Positions 1-6,536 of a stretch of 13,826 bases of DNA are shown one piece after another. The stretch is from JAXJYR01 sp964593515 (lineage in GTDB: Bacteria; Bacillota_I; Bacilli_A; Erysipelotrichales; Erysipelotrichaceae): assembly GCA_964593515.1 (NCBI GenBank), contig CAZQJH010000030.1, positions 1 through 13,826 on the forward strand. The letters run 5' to 3'. The notes under the pieces were generated by a model that saw nothing but the letters and a program-made list of their open reading frames with translations, was not told the origin of the DNA and made no database searches. Position 1 is the first letter of the stretch. Every line of letters begins with the position of its first letter. The position numbers were made by a program, and so were the translations under genes.

Positions 1-1
1 A

Positions 2-427
2 TCTATTGCAGTTAAAGATTTATTAAATCAAGAAGAGGATAGTTATTATGTGTTATTTTATTTAGAAGATTGTTATGGTTGTAAGGATGTTGATGATTAC
101 TTAAATAGGGTTGATTTATCTACTACTCCTGAAATTTATCGCTTTAATTGTGAAAGGGTTAAAAACGATAGTAATATTTATTTTATAGATGAGACATCTT
201 CAAATAATGGTGAAATAATCAAAGTAAGAGATTATCAAAGTGATAATGCAACATTGGGTATTATTGGAACACCTACTTTACTTAAAGTAACAACCCTTAA
301 TAATGAACGAATCGCTACATACTTTGTTGGTTTTACCAATATTGCTGACGAATTAGCACATTATACTGATTATACTGCTGATGATCATTATATCCAAGAA
401 GTTAGTGAAGGGGTGGTAATTGGTTGA
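2..427 (+). CDS. Thioredoxin-fold protein, 5'-truncated by the window edge
   Basis: The reading frame is open to the first base of the window, so the N-terminus is missing and 141 residues are visible. A beta strand (YYVLFYLE) leads into a C-Y-G-C motif (visible residues 24-27) at the start of a helix. An I-G-T-P-T segment follows at residues 88-92. CxxC plus a Thr-(cis)Pro loop is the hallmark of the thioredoxin fold, so a thiol-disulfide exchange or reductase-like role is likely. The CxxC to cis-Pro distance (about 64 residues) is longer than in classical thioredoxin, and the CYGC dipeptide is neither the CGPC of thioredoxin nor the CPHC of DsbA. A GTG at 50 could act as a start, but it would remove the first strand and helix, so I prefer continuation upstream. 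The stop is TGA. It lies 77 bp upstream of a membrane-anchored repeat protein on the same strand. Substrate and cellular location are unknown because any signal peptide would be outside the window. Confidence 0.7.
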   Translation, partial: SIAVKDLLNQEEDSYYVLFYLEDCYGCKDVDDYLNRVDLSTTPEIYRFNCERVKNDSNIYFIDETSSNNGEIIKVRDYQSDNATLGIIGTPTLLKVTTLNNERIATYFVGFTNIADELAHYTDYTADDHYIQEVSEGVVIG

Positions 428-490
428 TTAGAAAATAGGATTAGAAACAATCATATACAAAACGAAATAATAAATTTTAATTTAATTGAA

Positions 491-496
491 AGGTGG
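491..496 (+). promoter_or_regulatory. Ribosome binding site fixing the start of the Q/A/H-repeat gene
   Basis: AGGTGG lies 8 nt before the ATG at 505. An in-frame GTG at 493 sits inside this Shine-Dalgarno sequence and is therefore an unlikely start. Confidence 0.6.
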
Positions 497-504
497 TAAC
501 AAAG

Positions 505-885
505 ATGGAAATTTTATTTTTTATGATATTAATGGTAATACTAATGATTACTTTTGTTTGTGATGACAAAAGAGATGAAGAACAAAAACGCAAAATGCAA
601 AGAAATCGTGCTCGATTTTTAATGCAACAACATATTCAACAAGAAATGGAACGACAACAATTATGGGAGCTACAAAGATCTCAACAAGCAACTCAACAGG
701 CAACCCAACAAGCAGCACATCAAGCCCAACAGACAGCCCAACATGCAACCCAACAGGCAGCCCAACAAGCAGCACATCAAGCACAACATGCAGCACATCA
801 AGCCCAACATGCAGCACATCAAGAACAAAATAATTCGTTTGGAGGATTTCATCATAATGGTGGTAATGGGTTTGGAATGTTTTAA
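505..885 (+). CDS. Small membrane-anchored protein with Gln/Ala/His-rich heptad-like tail
   Basis: About 126 residues; I do not recognise a family. An N-terminal hydrophobic segment (residues 2-18, roughly EILFFMILMVILMITFV) is a single membrane anchor or uncleaved signal. A charged stretch rich in Arg, Lys and Glu follows, then about 50 residues made almost only of Gln, Ala, His and Thr. The last part of that tail repeats with a seven-residue period (HAAHQAQ type). The C-terminus is Gly/Phe/His-rich (FGGFHHNGGNGFGMF). The tail looks like a helix or coiled coil with many histidines that could bind metal; that is inference. The ATG at 505 is chosen over GTG 493 because of the AGGTGG. The repeat DNA is more GC-rich than its surroundings. 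It lies between the thioredoxin-like gene and a CAP lipoprotein on the same strand with no terminator between them, so co-transcription is plausible. Low complexity makes this look odd, but the start signal, the anchor and intact framing through the repeats support a real gene. Confidence 0.6.
   Translation: MEILFFMILMVILMITFVCDDKRDEEQKRKMQRNRARFLMQQHIQQEMERQQLWELQRSQQATQQATQQAAHQAQQTAQHATQQAAQQAAHQAQHAAHQAQHAAHQEQNNSFGGFHHNGGNGFGMF
712..822 (+). repeat. Short imperfect tandem repeat (21-nt period) inside the Q/A/H gene
   Basis: The 12-mer GCAGCACATCAA occurs exactly at 769, 790 and 811, spaced 21 nt, with the variable 9-mers GCACAACAT and GCCCAACAT between. A further copy of the 12-mer is at 712. 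Because 21 is a multiple of three, gain or loss of units would keep the frame and only change tail length by seven residues. Confidence 0.75.
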
Positions 886-903
886 GTTTAACTAAAGTAG
901 GAT

Positions 904-908
904 GGTGG
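904..908 (+). promoter_or_regulatory. Ribosome binding site fixing the start of CAP lipoprotein copy 1
   Basis: GGTGG ends 5 nt before the ATG at 914. The alternative ATG at 902 overlaps this site and has only a weak purine stretch upstream. Starting at 914 also gives a textbook lipoprotein signal peptide (Lys-rich n-region first). Confidence 0.55.
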
Positions 909-913
909 TTAAT

Positions 914-1927
914 ATGTTTAAAAAGAAAATTAATATTCTTATGGCAAGTTTATTAGCAATTTCTTCTATTTCTTTATCAGCTTGTTCTTCACAACCAAGT
1001 GATCAAGTTTTGGTGAATAATACTGATAAAACTGAAGAAAAAATTGATGTTGAAAAAAAGGATGATATTATCAAGGAGGAAAAAGAAGATAAGAATGAAG
1101 ACAAAAATGATCAATCTAATGTAGATGATAAAAAAGATGAACCGACAAAAGAAGAAAAGAAAGACAATAAAAAAGAAGAAACTAAAAAAGATGATAAGAA
1201 AGTAGATTCTTCATCATCTAATACTACTAGTAACAATAGCAGCAACAAAAATAATTCTACTACTAATAATTCTTCATCTAATGCTAATAAAAATAATAGT
1301 TCTAGTAGTTCGAATAATAGTTCTAGTAATAGTTCAACTAGTAATAAAGATACTTTAAATTTCTTCTATATTAATGGGTTGAAATTTGCTAATAAGAGCG
1401 AGATTGATAAACAATCATGGTGTACTAACTGGAAATGTGATTCTATTTTTGATGAAAAATATAAAGATTGTTATATTTTTGATGATACAACAGGATTTAT
1501 TATGGTTGATGGCTCTGTTACTAACCCAGTTTATTGGCAATTGGTAAAACAAACTGAAGAAGATTACTTATATAGAGAAATTAATAATTATCGTGTTGCT
1601 AACGGAAAAAGACCATTTATTCATTCAAGTGCGTTGAAAACTTGGGCTGATATTAGGGCGAAAGAATTAACTACTAATTTCTCGCATGATACTAATTATA
1701 ATGAAAGAGATTATATAGGTAAGGATATGTGTGGTGGTGAAAATATTGGATATGGGGCTGATCCAGCTGTTATTTTACAAGCATGGAAAGACTCACCTGG
1801 TCATAATCGTGCATTATTAGATGAAGATTATTTATATATGGAAGTATCGGTAAGTTTTGACGGTAATAAGCCTTATTATGCTTTTGAAACTCTTCGTGAA
1901 ATTTGTCATGGAACTGTCGTGGATTAA
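914..1927 (+). CDS. CAP-domain (SCP/PR-1-like) lipoprotein, copy 1
   Basis: A 337-residue predicted lipoprotein. The signal peptide MFKKKINILMASLLA leads to a lipobox L-S-A-C with lipidated Cys24. Next comes about 70 residues of Lys/Glu/Asp-rich linker, then about 45 residues of Ser/Asn/Thr-rich linker, typical of spacers that carry a domain through the Gram-positive wall. The C-terminal ~120 residues match the bacterial CAP/SCP superfamily: a conserved first helix (YREINNYRVANG), a His in FSHD, the G-E-N-I-G motif and SPGHNRALL. These supply the two His and the Glu of the usual CAP site. A small segment with paired cysteines (WCTNWKC, then DCYIF) lies between linker and CAP domain. CAP proteins are extracellular with mostly unknown biochemical roles in bacteria. 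From 959 onward the gene is identical to the next one. It is followed by its own terminator. Family assignment is strong; function is not known. Confidence 0.88.
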   Translation: MFKKKINILMASLLAISSISLSACSSQPSDQVLVNNTDKTEEKIDVEKKDDIIKEEKEDKNEDKNDQSNVDDKKDEPTKEEKKDNKKEETKKDDKKVDSSSSNTTSNNSSNKNNSTTNNSSSNANKNNSSSSSNNSSSNSSTSNKDTLNFFYINGLKFANKSEIDKQSWCTNWKCDSIFDEKYKDCYIFDDTTGFIMVDGSVTNPVYWQLVKQTEEDYLYREINNYRVANGKRPFIHSSALKTWADIRAKELTTNFSHDTNYNERDYIGKDMCGGENIGYGADPAVILQAWKDSPGHNRALLDEDYLYMEVSVSFDGNKPYYAFETLREICHGTVVD

Positions 1928-1969
1928 TTATAATTTGATTGACTCTAGGTAAAAACTAGAGTCTTTTTT
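959..1969 (+). repeat. 1,011-bp perfect direct repeat, copy 1
   Basis: Reading both copies side by side, every base from 959 to 1969 equals the base 1,133 positions downstream (2092-3102). The block starts in the signal-peptide codons just after the LLA triplets and ends in the terminator T-run. Base 958 (a versus g) and base 1970 (t versus a) differ. Confidence 0.95.
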
Positions 1970-1970
1970 T
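1941..1970 (+). terminator. Factor-independent terminator after CAP copy 1
   Basis: A perfect 8-bp stem GACTCTAG / CTAGAGTC with a 7-nt loop (GTAAAAA), followed by seven T. It begins 13 nt after the stop codon. Confidence 0.9.
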
Positions 1971-2052
1971 ATAAATTAATGGATTTCTTGGTTAATTTGT
2001 TACTTAGTAATTACCTTTATTAGTGTAAAGATATACTTTAGGAGGTAATTTT

Positions 2053-3060
2053 ATGAAAACAATTAAATCTTTATTAATGTTACTACTTGCGATTTCTTCT
2101 ATTTCTTTATCAGCTTGTTCTTCACAACCAAGTGATCAAGTTTTGGTGAATAATACTGATAAAACTGAAGAAAAAATTGATGTTGAAAAAAAGGATGATA
2201 TTATCAAGGAGGAAAAAGAAGATAAGAATGAAGACAAAAATGATCAATCTAATGTAGATGATAAAAAAGATGAACCGACAAAAGAAGAAAAGAAAGACAA
2301 TAAAAAAGAAGAAACTAAAAAAGATGATAAGAAAGTAGATTCTTCATCATCTAATACTACTAGTAACAATAGCAGCAACAAAAATAATTCTACTACTAAT
2401 AATTCTTCATCTAATGCTAATAAAAATAATAGTTCTAGTAGTTCGAATAATAGTTCTAGTAATAGTTCAACTAGTAATAAAGATACTTTAAATTTCTTCT
2501 ATATTAATGGGTTGAAATTTGCTAATAAGAGCGAGATTGATAAACAATCATGGTGTACTAACTGGAAATGTGATTCTATTTTTGATGAAAAATATAAAGA
2601 TTGTTATATTTTTGATGATACAACAGGATTTATTATGGTTGATGGCTCTGTTACTAACCCAGTTTATTGGCAATTGGTAAAACAAACTGAAGAAGATTAC
2701 TTATATAGAGAAATTAATAATTATCGTGTTGCTAACGGAAAAAGACCATTTATTCATTCAAGTGCGTTGAAAACTTGGGCTGATATTAGGGCGAAAGAAT
2801 TAACTACTAATTTCTCGCATGATACTAATTATAATGAAAGAGATTATATAGGTAAGGATATGTGTGGTGGTGAAAATATTGGATATGGGGCTGATCCAGC
2901 TGTTATTTTACAAGCATGGAAAGACTCACCTGGTCATAATCGTGCATTATTAGATGAAGATTATTTATATATGGAAGTATCGGTAAGTTTTGACGGTAAT
3001 AAGCCTTATTATGCTTTTGAAACTCTTCGTGAAATTTGTCATGGAACTGTCGTGGATTAA
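2053..3060 (+). CDS. CAP-domain (SCP/PR-1-like) lipoprotein, copy 2
   Basis: 335 residues. It starts at an ATG 7 nt after a perfect AGGAGG (2040-2045). The signal peptide MKTIKSLLMLLLA differs from copy 1; lipobox L-S-A-C with Cys22. From residue 14 on, the protein and DNA are identical to copy 1. Positions: Lys/Glu/Asp-rich 37-96, Ser/Asn/Thr-rich 97-141, Cys168/Cys173/Cys184 segment, CAP domain about 213-325 with His256, Glu274 and His295 as the likely site residues, plus Cys271 and Cys329. The predicted mature lipoprotein is the same as that of copy 1 from the lipidated Cys onward, so the only visible differences are in the translation signal, upstream DNA and signal peptide. Three synonymous or near-synonymous codon differences sit just before the identity block, while there are none in the 1 kb after it. 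A 125-bp gap separates it from copy 1, with its own ribosome site and a terminator between. Confidence 0.88.
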   Translation: MKTIKSLLMLLLAISSISLSACSSQPSDQVLVNNTDKTEEKIDVEKKDDIIKEEKEDKNEDKNDQSNVDDKKDEPTKEEKKDNKKEETKKDDKKVDSSSSNTTSNNSSNKNNSTTNNSSSNANKNNSSSSSNNSSSNSSTSNKDTLNFFYINGLKFANKSEIDKQSWCTNWKCDSIFDEKYKDCYIFDDTTGFIMVDGSVTNPVYWQLVKQTEEDYLYREINNYRVANGKRPFIHSSALKTWADIRAKELTTNFSHDTNYNERDYIGKDMCGGENIGYGADPAVILQAWKDSPGHNRALLDEDYLYMEVSVSFDGNKPYYAFETLREICHGTVVD

Positions 3061-3102
3061 TTATAATTTGATTGACTCTAGGTAAAAACTAGAGTCTTTT
3101 TT
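2092..3102 (+). repeat. 1,011-bp perfect direct repeat, copy 2
   Basis: Second copy of the block at 959-1969, same orientation, offset 1,133. The 122 bases between the copies (1970-2091) are unique and carry the start signals of the second gene, so this is not a simple head-to-tail duplication. Confidence 0.95.
3074..3102 (+). terminator. Factor-independent terminator after CAP copy 2
   Basis: Same 8-bp stem (GACTCTAG / CTAGAGTC) and loop as the copy 1 terminator, but with six T instead of seven. It is part of the identical block. Confidence 0.9.
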
Positions 3103-3112
3103 ATCATGGTAT

Positions 3113-3157
3113 AAAAAAAGAATAAAGATTGCTTTAAATCAAAGCGAATCTTTATTC
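3113..3157 (-). terminator. Factor-independent terminator of the rlmD operon
   Basis: On the minus strand a long hairpin (arms 3141-3157 and 3120-3135, about 16 bp with one bulged base, loop about 5 nt) is followed by seven T (complement of 3113-3119). It lies 21 bp beyond the stop codon of the methyltransferase gene and faces the CAP copy 2 terminator, closing both convergent units. Confidence 0.88.
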
Positions 3158-3177
3158 AATTACTACATCCTTTAGAA

Positions 3178-4554
3178 CTATACACGCACCTTTTTTGAGT
3201 CGTCCTCTCCCTTGGAAAGCAAGACAACCGTTTCAACCGCTAAGGTTTGTGGAAACATATCAACACCTTCAATATTAGTTGCATTATAACCATATTTCGC
3301 AAACCATTTTAAATCACGCATTTGACTTTGTGGTCCACAAGAAATATAAACAACTTGTTTAGGTTTTAAATAAGCTACACTTTTAATAAATTCTTCACTA
3401 GAACCAGCTCTAGGTGGGTCCATAACCACCACATCAATATGTTGTTTAGCTTTAGCACGTTTAACCATAAAACTAGAAGCATCTTCACAAACAAAGCGAA
3501 TATTATTAACCCCATTTTCTTTAGCATTACGTTTTGCATCATTTACAGCATCTTGATTTACTTCCACCCCAATAACTTCTTTCACATACTTACTAGCATA
3601 CATACCAATTGTCCCAATTCCACAATAAGCATCCAATAAGACCTCATTACCACTTAAATGTAATAAATCAATTGCTTTTTGATATAATACTTCACATTGT
3701 TCATGATTTATTTGATAAAAAGATTTAGGTGAAATCCTGAAATTTAAGCCACATAAAGTATCTTCAATATAACCTTTACCATATAATACTTTTTCATCAT
3801 TACCTAAAACAATACTTGTTTTACGTGTATTAACATTTAATACAATACTTTTAATTTCAGGATAAGTAGTTGTTAAGGATTTAATAATCGCTTGCATATT
3901 AGGTACAACCTTATTATTACAAACAAAAACAACCATTATTTGCTTTGAAACCATTCCATAACGTATTAAAACATGACGTAAAATACCTCGTCTATTTCTT
4001 TCATCATATGGTTCTAATCTAAATTTCTTCACTAATGATACAATACTTTGAATAATATCATCACAGATAGGTGGATGTAATAAACATTTAGTATAAGGAA
4101 TAATACGGTGGGAAAATTCTTCATAAAAGCCTGCTTGAACTCCTTGCTTACCTTTTTGAAATCCAATAATAATCTTATTACGATAAGCATATGGATCATC
4201 CATCATCTTAACCCCATCTACTTTTAAAGGTAATTTAGCTTGTTTAACTAAATTCTTTAAGTATTGTTCTTTATATTCTTTTTGGCCTACTTCATCTAAA
4301 TGTAATAAGTGACAACTACCACACTTATCATAAATACCACACTTAGGTTTAATCCGATGTTTATTGGCTACTACAATATTCACAATACTCCCTAGATAAG
4401 CATCTTTAATTCTTTTCTCAATTTTAACTTTAACTTGTTCATTAACTAAAACATTACGAATTAAAACATAATCTTGTTTAACTTTTAAAACTCCATTACC
4501 TTGTTCATCAATTCGTTCAATCTTACCTTGTACAATACTTCCTATTTTCAACAT
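3178..4554 (-). CDS. rlmD: 23S rRNA (uracil-C5)-methyltransferase, RlmD/RlmCD (YefA) type
   Basis: 458 residues, full length for the RumA/RlmD family. It uses S-adenosylmethionine to methylate C5 of a uridine in 23S rRNA; E. coli RlmD acts at U1939, while single Firmicute RlmCD enzymes can act at both U747 and U1939, so exact targets cannot be fixed here. An N-terminal TRAM/OB-like domain covers about residues 1-62. The iron-sulfur cysteines are C72-x5-C78-x2-C81 plus C157, as in RumA. The SAM-binding loop reads LLDAYCGIGTIG (306-317), the motif MDPPRAG is at 378-384, the nucleophilic Cys406 sits in YISCGP, and Glu441 in AVETVVLL is the probable base. The last residues (KGEDDSKKVRV) are a basic tail. 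Its start overlaps the stop of the upstream HAD gene by 7 bp, so the two are translationally coupled. It is followed by its own terminator. Confidence 0.9.
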   Translation of the reverse strand: MLKIGSIVQGKIERIDEQGNGVLKVKQDYVLIRNVLVNEQVKVKIEKRIKDAYLGSIVNIVVANKHRIKPKCGIYDKCGSCHLLHLDEVGQKEYKEQYLKNLVKQAKLPLKVDGVKMMDDPYAYRNKIIIGFQKGKQGVQAGFYEEFSHRIIPYTKCLLHPPICDDIIQSIVSLVKKFRLEPYDERNRRGILRHVLIRYGMVSKQIMVVFVCNNKVVPNMQAIIKSLTTTYPEIKSIVLNVNTRKTSIVLGNDEKVLYGKGYIEDTLCGLNFRISPKSFYQINHEQCEVLYQKAIDLLHLSGNEVLLDAYCGIGTIGMYASKYVKEVIGVEVNQDAVNDAKRNAKENGVNNIRFVCEDASSFMVKRAKAKQHIDVVVMDPPRAGSSEEFIKSVAYLKPKQVVYISCGPQSQMRDLKWFAKYGYNATNIEGVDMFPQTLAVETVVLLSKGEDDSKKVRV

Positions 4555-5135
4555 AAATAATCTTCCATTTCTTTCATTGCTTCTTCAATATCACTAACCA
4601 CAATTCCTTGCATACCTAATTTAATAGCTGCTTCAACATTTTCGACCTTATCATCAAGAAATAAACATTCTTCATAATTTAATCCATAAGTTTCAACTAA
4701 ATAAGTATAAATGCGTGCATCTGGTTTATTAATTTTTAAGGCATAAGAAAAAACCATTCCTCTAGCATATTCACTTATTTCTTGTGATCCCATCACTTTA
4801 CTACCTTCTTCACTTACATTTGATAAAACAAAAGTTTGATATCCTTGTTTGCTTAAAGTAATAAAGTGTTTACACATAACATCAATTGGTTGAATTACTT
4901 CAAGCCAATGATCTAAAATATAAGCTAAAGCATCATAATCATCTGGATGTCTTAACTTCATTTGTTCATATAAATATTCTTTACGAATAATACCTTGATC
5001 ATAATCATTCCATAAATCATCATTAAAAAGATAGCTACATAAGCGTTCACTATCCACAAAATCTTTTTTAAAATACTGAGCTGGTTTAAAGCTATTTAAT
5101 ACATTACCTAAATCAAAAATTATATTTTTTATCAT
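4548..5135 (-). CDS. HAD-superfamily phosphatase, YihX-like
   Basis: 195 residues from the ATG at 5135. A GTG 9 bases further upstream (5144) is in frame but overlaps the AGGTGA ribosome site at 5141-5146, so 5135 is preferred. HAD motif I reads IIFDLGNVL with nucleophile Asp8. The second Asp of the usual DxD is Gly, as is usual in the YihX/epoxide-hydrolase-like HAD-IA branch (FDLGNV). Motif II is FVLSNVS (Ser105), motif III has Lys137 in KINKPD, and motif IV is FLDDKVENV (Asp161/Asp162), so all catalytic positions are present. An alpha-helical cap lies between residues about 16 and 85. Likely a small cytosolic phosphatase for a phosphorylated metabolite; E. coli YihX acts on glucose-1-phosphate, but substrate transfer across this family is unsafe. 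It overlaps the rRNA methyltransferase gene by 7 bp; this pairing does not by itself suggest a shared pathway. Confidence 0.85.
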   Translation of the reverse strand: MIKNIIFDLGNVLNSFKPAQYFKKDFVDSERLCSYLFNDDLWNDYDQGIIRKEYLYEQMKLRHPDDYDALAYILDHWLEVIQPIDVMCKHFITLSKQGYQTFVLSNVSEEGSKVMGSQEISEYARGMVFSYALKINKPDARIYTYLVETYGLNYEECLFLDDKVENVEAAIKLGMQGIVVSDIEEAMKEMEDYLC

Positions 5136-5151
5136 TTCTATCACCTACATC

Positions 5152-5160
5152 ATTATAACA
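5152..5160 (-). promoter_or_regulatory. Candidate extended -10 promoter for the HAD-rlmD operon
   Basis: On the minus strand TGT-TATAAT is a perfect extended -10 element, with TATAAT at 5157-5152. No good -35 is visible at 16-18 bp; the region is T-rich and overlaps the thr terminator. The predicted start of transcription (about 5145) would fall at the Shine-Dalgarno sequence, leaving almost no leader, which lowers confidence. Confidence 0.4.
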
Positions 5161-5172
5161 TAATCAACAAAC

Positions 5173-5212
5173 AAAAAAGGATTTTTAATCGACAATTGTC
5201 TTAAAAATCCTT
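5173..5212 (-). terminator. Factor-independent terminator of the thrC-thrB-UPF0735 operon
   Basis: Arms 5201-5212 and 5177-5188 form a 12-bp A/T-rich stem (AAGGATTTTTAA type) around a loop that itself contains the palindrome GACAATTGTC (5191-5200). A T-run on the minus strand (5178-5173) follows. It starts 9 bases after the UPF0735 stop. Confidence 0.85.
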
Positions 5213-5220
5213 CTAAATAA

Positions 5221-5655
5221 TTACTCAACTGCTAATAAAGATAAATTAGATACACCTTTAGTATTTTCTAATTGTTCCATTAAGTAATCTAATGATACAT
5301 TTAATCCTTCAACATCAAAACTGATAACTACACTAGCTCTTCCTTGAATAGGAATATTTTGGTTAATAGTAATAATATTCGCATGAGCTTTCGACATAAC
5401 ATTTAATACTTCCGATAAAATACCACGGTCATGATGTAACATAAAGGAAATAATTGCTTTACGATGACTCATTGCTTGATTTGGTTCAAAGACAAAATCT
5501 TTATATTTATAATATGTACCACGTGAAATACCAACTCTTTTAACGGCTTCGGATACTTGTTTAACTTCACCACTTTGTAATAGTTCTCTAGCTTCGATAA
5601 CCTTATCAAAAACATCAGGTAGTATTTCACTATCAACAATATAATACTTCTTCAT
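5221..5655 (-). CDS. UPF0735 (PheB-like) HTH + ACT-domain protein, probable regulator
   Basis: 144 residues, the usual size for UPF0735/PheB. The N-terminal third contains a helix-turn-helix-like segment (residues about 34-54, VSEAVKRVGISRGTYYKYKD). The C-terminal part is an ACT domain from about residue 67 (AIISFMLHHDRGILSEVLNVM), the fold that binds amino acids in regulators and feedback-controlled enzymes. Its ATG overlaps the TAA of thrB by one base (TAATG), so it is translationally coupled to thrB and thrC. In B. subtilis the homologue pheB sits next to pheA; here the partner genes make threonine, so threonine or homoserine is the best guess for the ligand. A role as the repressor or sensor acting at the thrC/hom control region is inference; no direct evidence of DNA binding is visible beyond the helix-turn-helix. 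The gene ends at the operon terminator. Confidence 0.85.
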   Translation of the reverse strand: MKKYYIVDSEILPDVFDKVIEARELLQSGEVKQVSEAVKRVGISRGTYYKYKDFVFEPNQAMSHRKAIISFMLHHDRGILSEVLNVMSKAHANIITINQNIPIQGRASVVISFDVEGLNVSLDYLMEQLENTKGVSNLSLLAVE

Positions 5656-6536
5656 TACAATACCTCACTTCTAGCTCCAACTTGATCAACTTTTAAAATC
5701 ATTACTTGCCAGGTTGGATAATTATTTAATACTTCTTCTTTTAACTTTTCAGCTTCACTAACATTCTTAGTTAGAGCCATCATCGTTGAACCACTTCCAC
5801 TAATCAACATCGTAATCATTTGATGTTTATTACACATTTGTAAACAATGATCGTATTCTTTAATTAAAGTTTTACGATATGGTTCTTGCATACGATCAAC
5901 ACTAGCTTTCTTAATTAATGTTTCATCCCCTAATTCTAAAGCTTTAGTTAATAAAACACATCTTCCCATTTGATAAGTAGCATCACTATAACTCATCATT
6001 GTTGGTAAAACCGCTCTAGCTTCTTTAGTTTTAACTTCATAATCAGGTATCAACATAACACAGTTTAAATCATCACATACGCGATATTGCATATTATAAG
6101 GTTTATTATCTTCCACAAAACTAACACATAATGAACCAAAAATAGCCGGTGCAATATTATCTGGATGTCCTTCAATTTCATTAGCTAGATAAAATACTTC
6201 ATCACGACTTAAGCGATTATTAAAGAAAGCACTAGCTCCTAATACTCCAGCTACAATACAAGTAGCACTACTTCCCATTCCTCTAGCAAATGGTACTTTA
6301 GTATCTACTTTCATATATAAATTAGGTACTTCTTCTTGCATATAGGCACAAGCTTTCACAAATGAAGTATAAATTAAATTATCTTCATTACAATAAGCTT
6401 CATCACAACCTTCAATAATTAACTTTTCTAAACAATGATCAAAATATACATTAGCATATTCACTTAAAGCTAAACCCATGCAATCATATCCAACCCCTAA
6501 ATTAGCACTAGTAGCTGGAACACAAATCTTAATCAT
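5655..6536 (-). CDS. thrB: Homoserine kinase
   Basis: 293 residues, normal for the GHMP-family homoserine kinase that phosphorylates L-homoserine with ATP to O-phosphohomoserine, the substrate of ThrC. Visible motifs: N-terminal VPATSANLGVGYD (6-18); the GHMP phosphate loop PFARGMGSSAT (82-92); EGHPDNIAPA (122-131), typical of ThrB; and the third motif ISGSGSTM (245-252). The loop carries Met instead of the more usual Leu in G-L-G-S-S, and Thr instead of Ala after SSA; both look tolerable. The start ATG lies inside the last codons of thrC (8-bp overlap), with GAGG just upstream, so the two are coupled. It overlaps the downstream ACT-protein gene by one base. Cytosolic. Confidence 0.95.
   Translation of the reverse strand: MIKICVPATSANLGVGYDCMGLALSEYANVYFDHCLEKLIIEGCDEAYCNEDNLIYTSFVKACAYMQEEVPNLYMKVDTKVPFARGMGSSATCIVAGVLGASAFFNNRLSRDEVFYLANEIEGHPDNIAPAIFGSLCVSFVEDNKPYNMQYRVCDDLNCVMLIPDYEVKTKEARAVLPTMMSYSDATYQMGRCVLLTKALELGDETLIKKASVDRMQEPYRKTLIKEYDHCLQMCNKHQMITMLISGSGSTMMALTKNVSEAEKLKEEVLNNYPTWQVMILKVDQVGARSEVL

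Noticed and set aside
712..822. CRISPR-like array of short repeats
   Set aside because: Repeat units are 12 nt with 9-nt degenerate spacers, in frame within a coding sequence; far too short and not palindromic for CRISPR.
548..855. Open frames on the minus strand opposite the Q/A/H repeat gene
   Set aside because: They are the antisense reading of the same short repeat (Leu/Cys/Val-rich strings), with no ribosome site; they are a by-product of repeat DNA.
2000..2010. Palindrome TTACTTAGTAA upstream of CAP copy 2 as an operator
   Set aside because: Short, A/T-rich and without a second copy ahead of CAP copy 1; chance is likely.
959..3102. Simple head-to-tail tandem duplication or insertion element carrying the CAP gene
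   Set aside because: The repeat period is longer than the identical block, the spacer holds a distinct gene start, and no inverted repeats or transposase are seen at the borders.
3439..3639. Plus-strand open frame inside rlmD
   Set aside because: Lies opposite the SAM-binding domain of a clear gene, has no ribosome site and a low-complexity product.
5103..5135. HAD protein inactive because the second Asp of the DxD motif is missing
   Set aside because: FDLGNV is the normal form of motif I in the YihX-like branch; all other catalytic residues are present.
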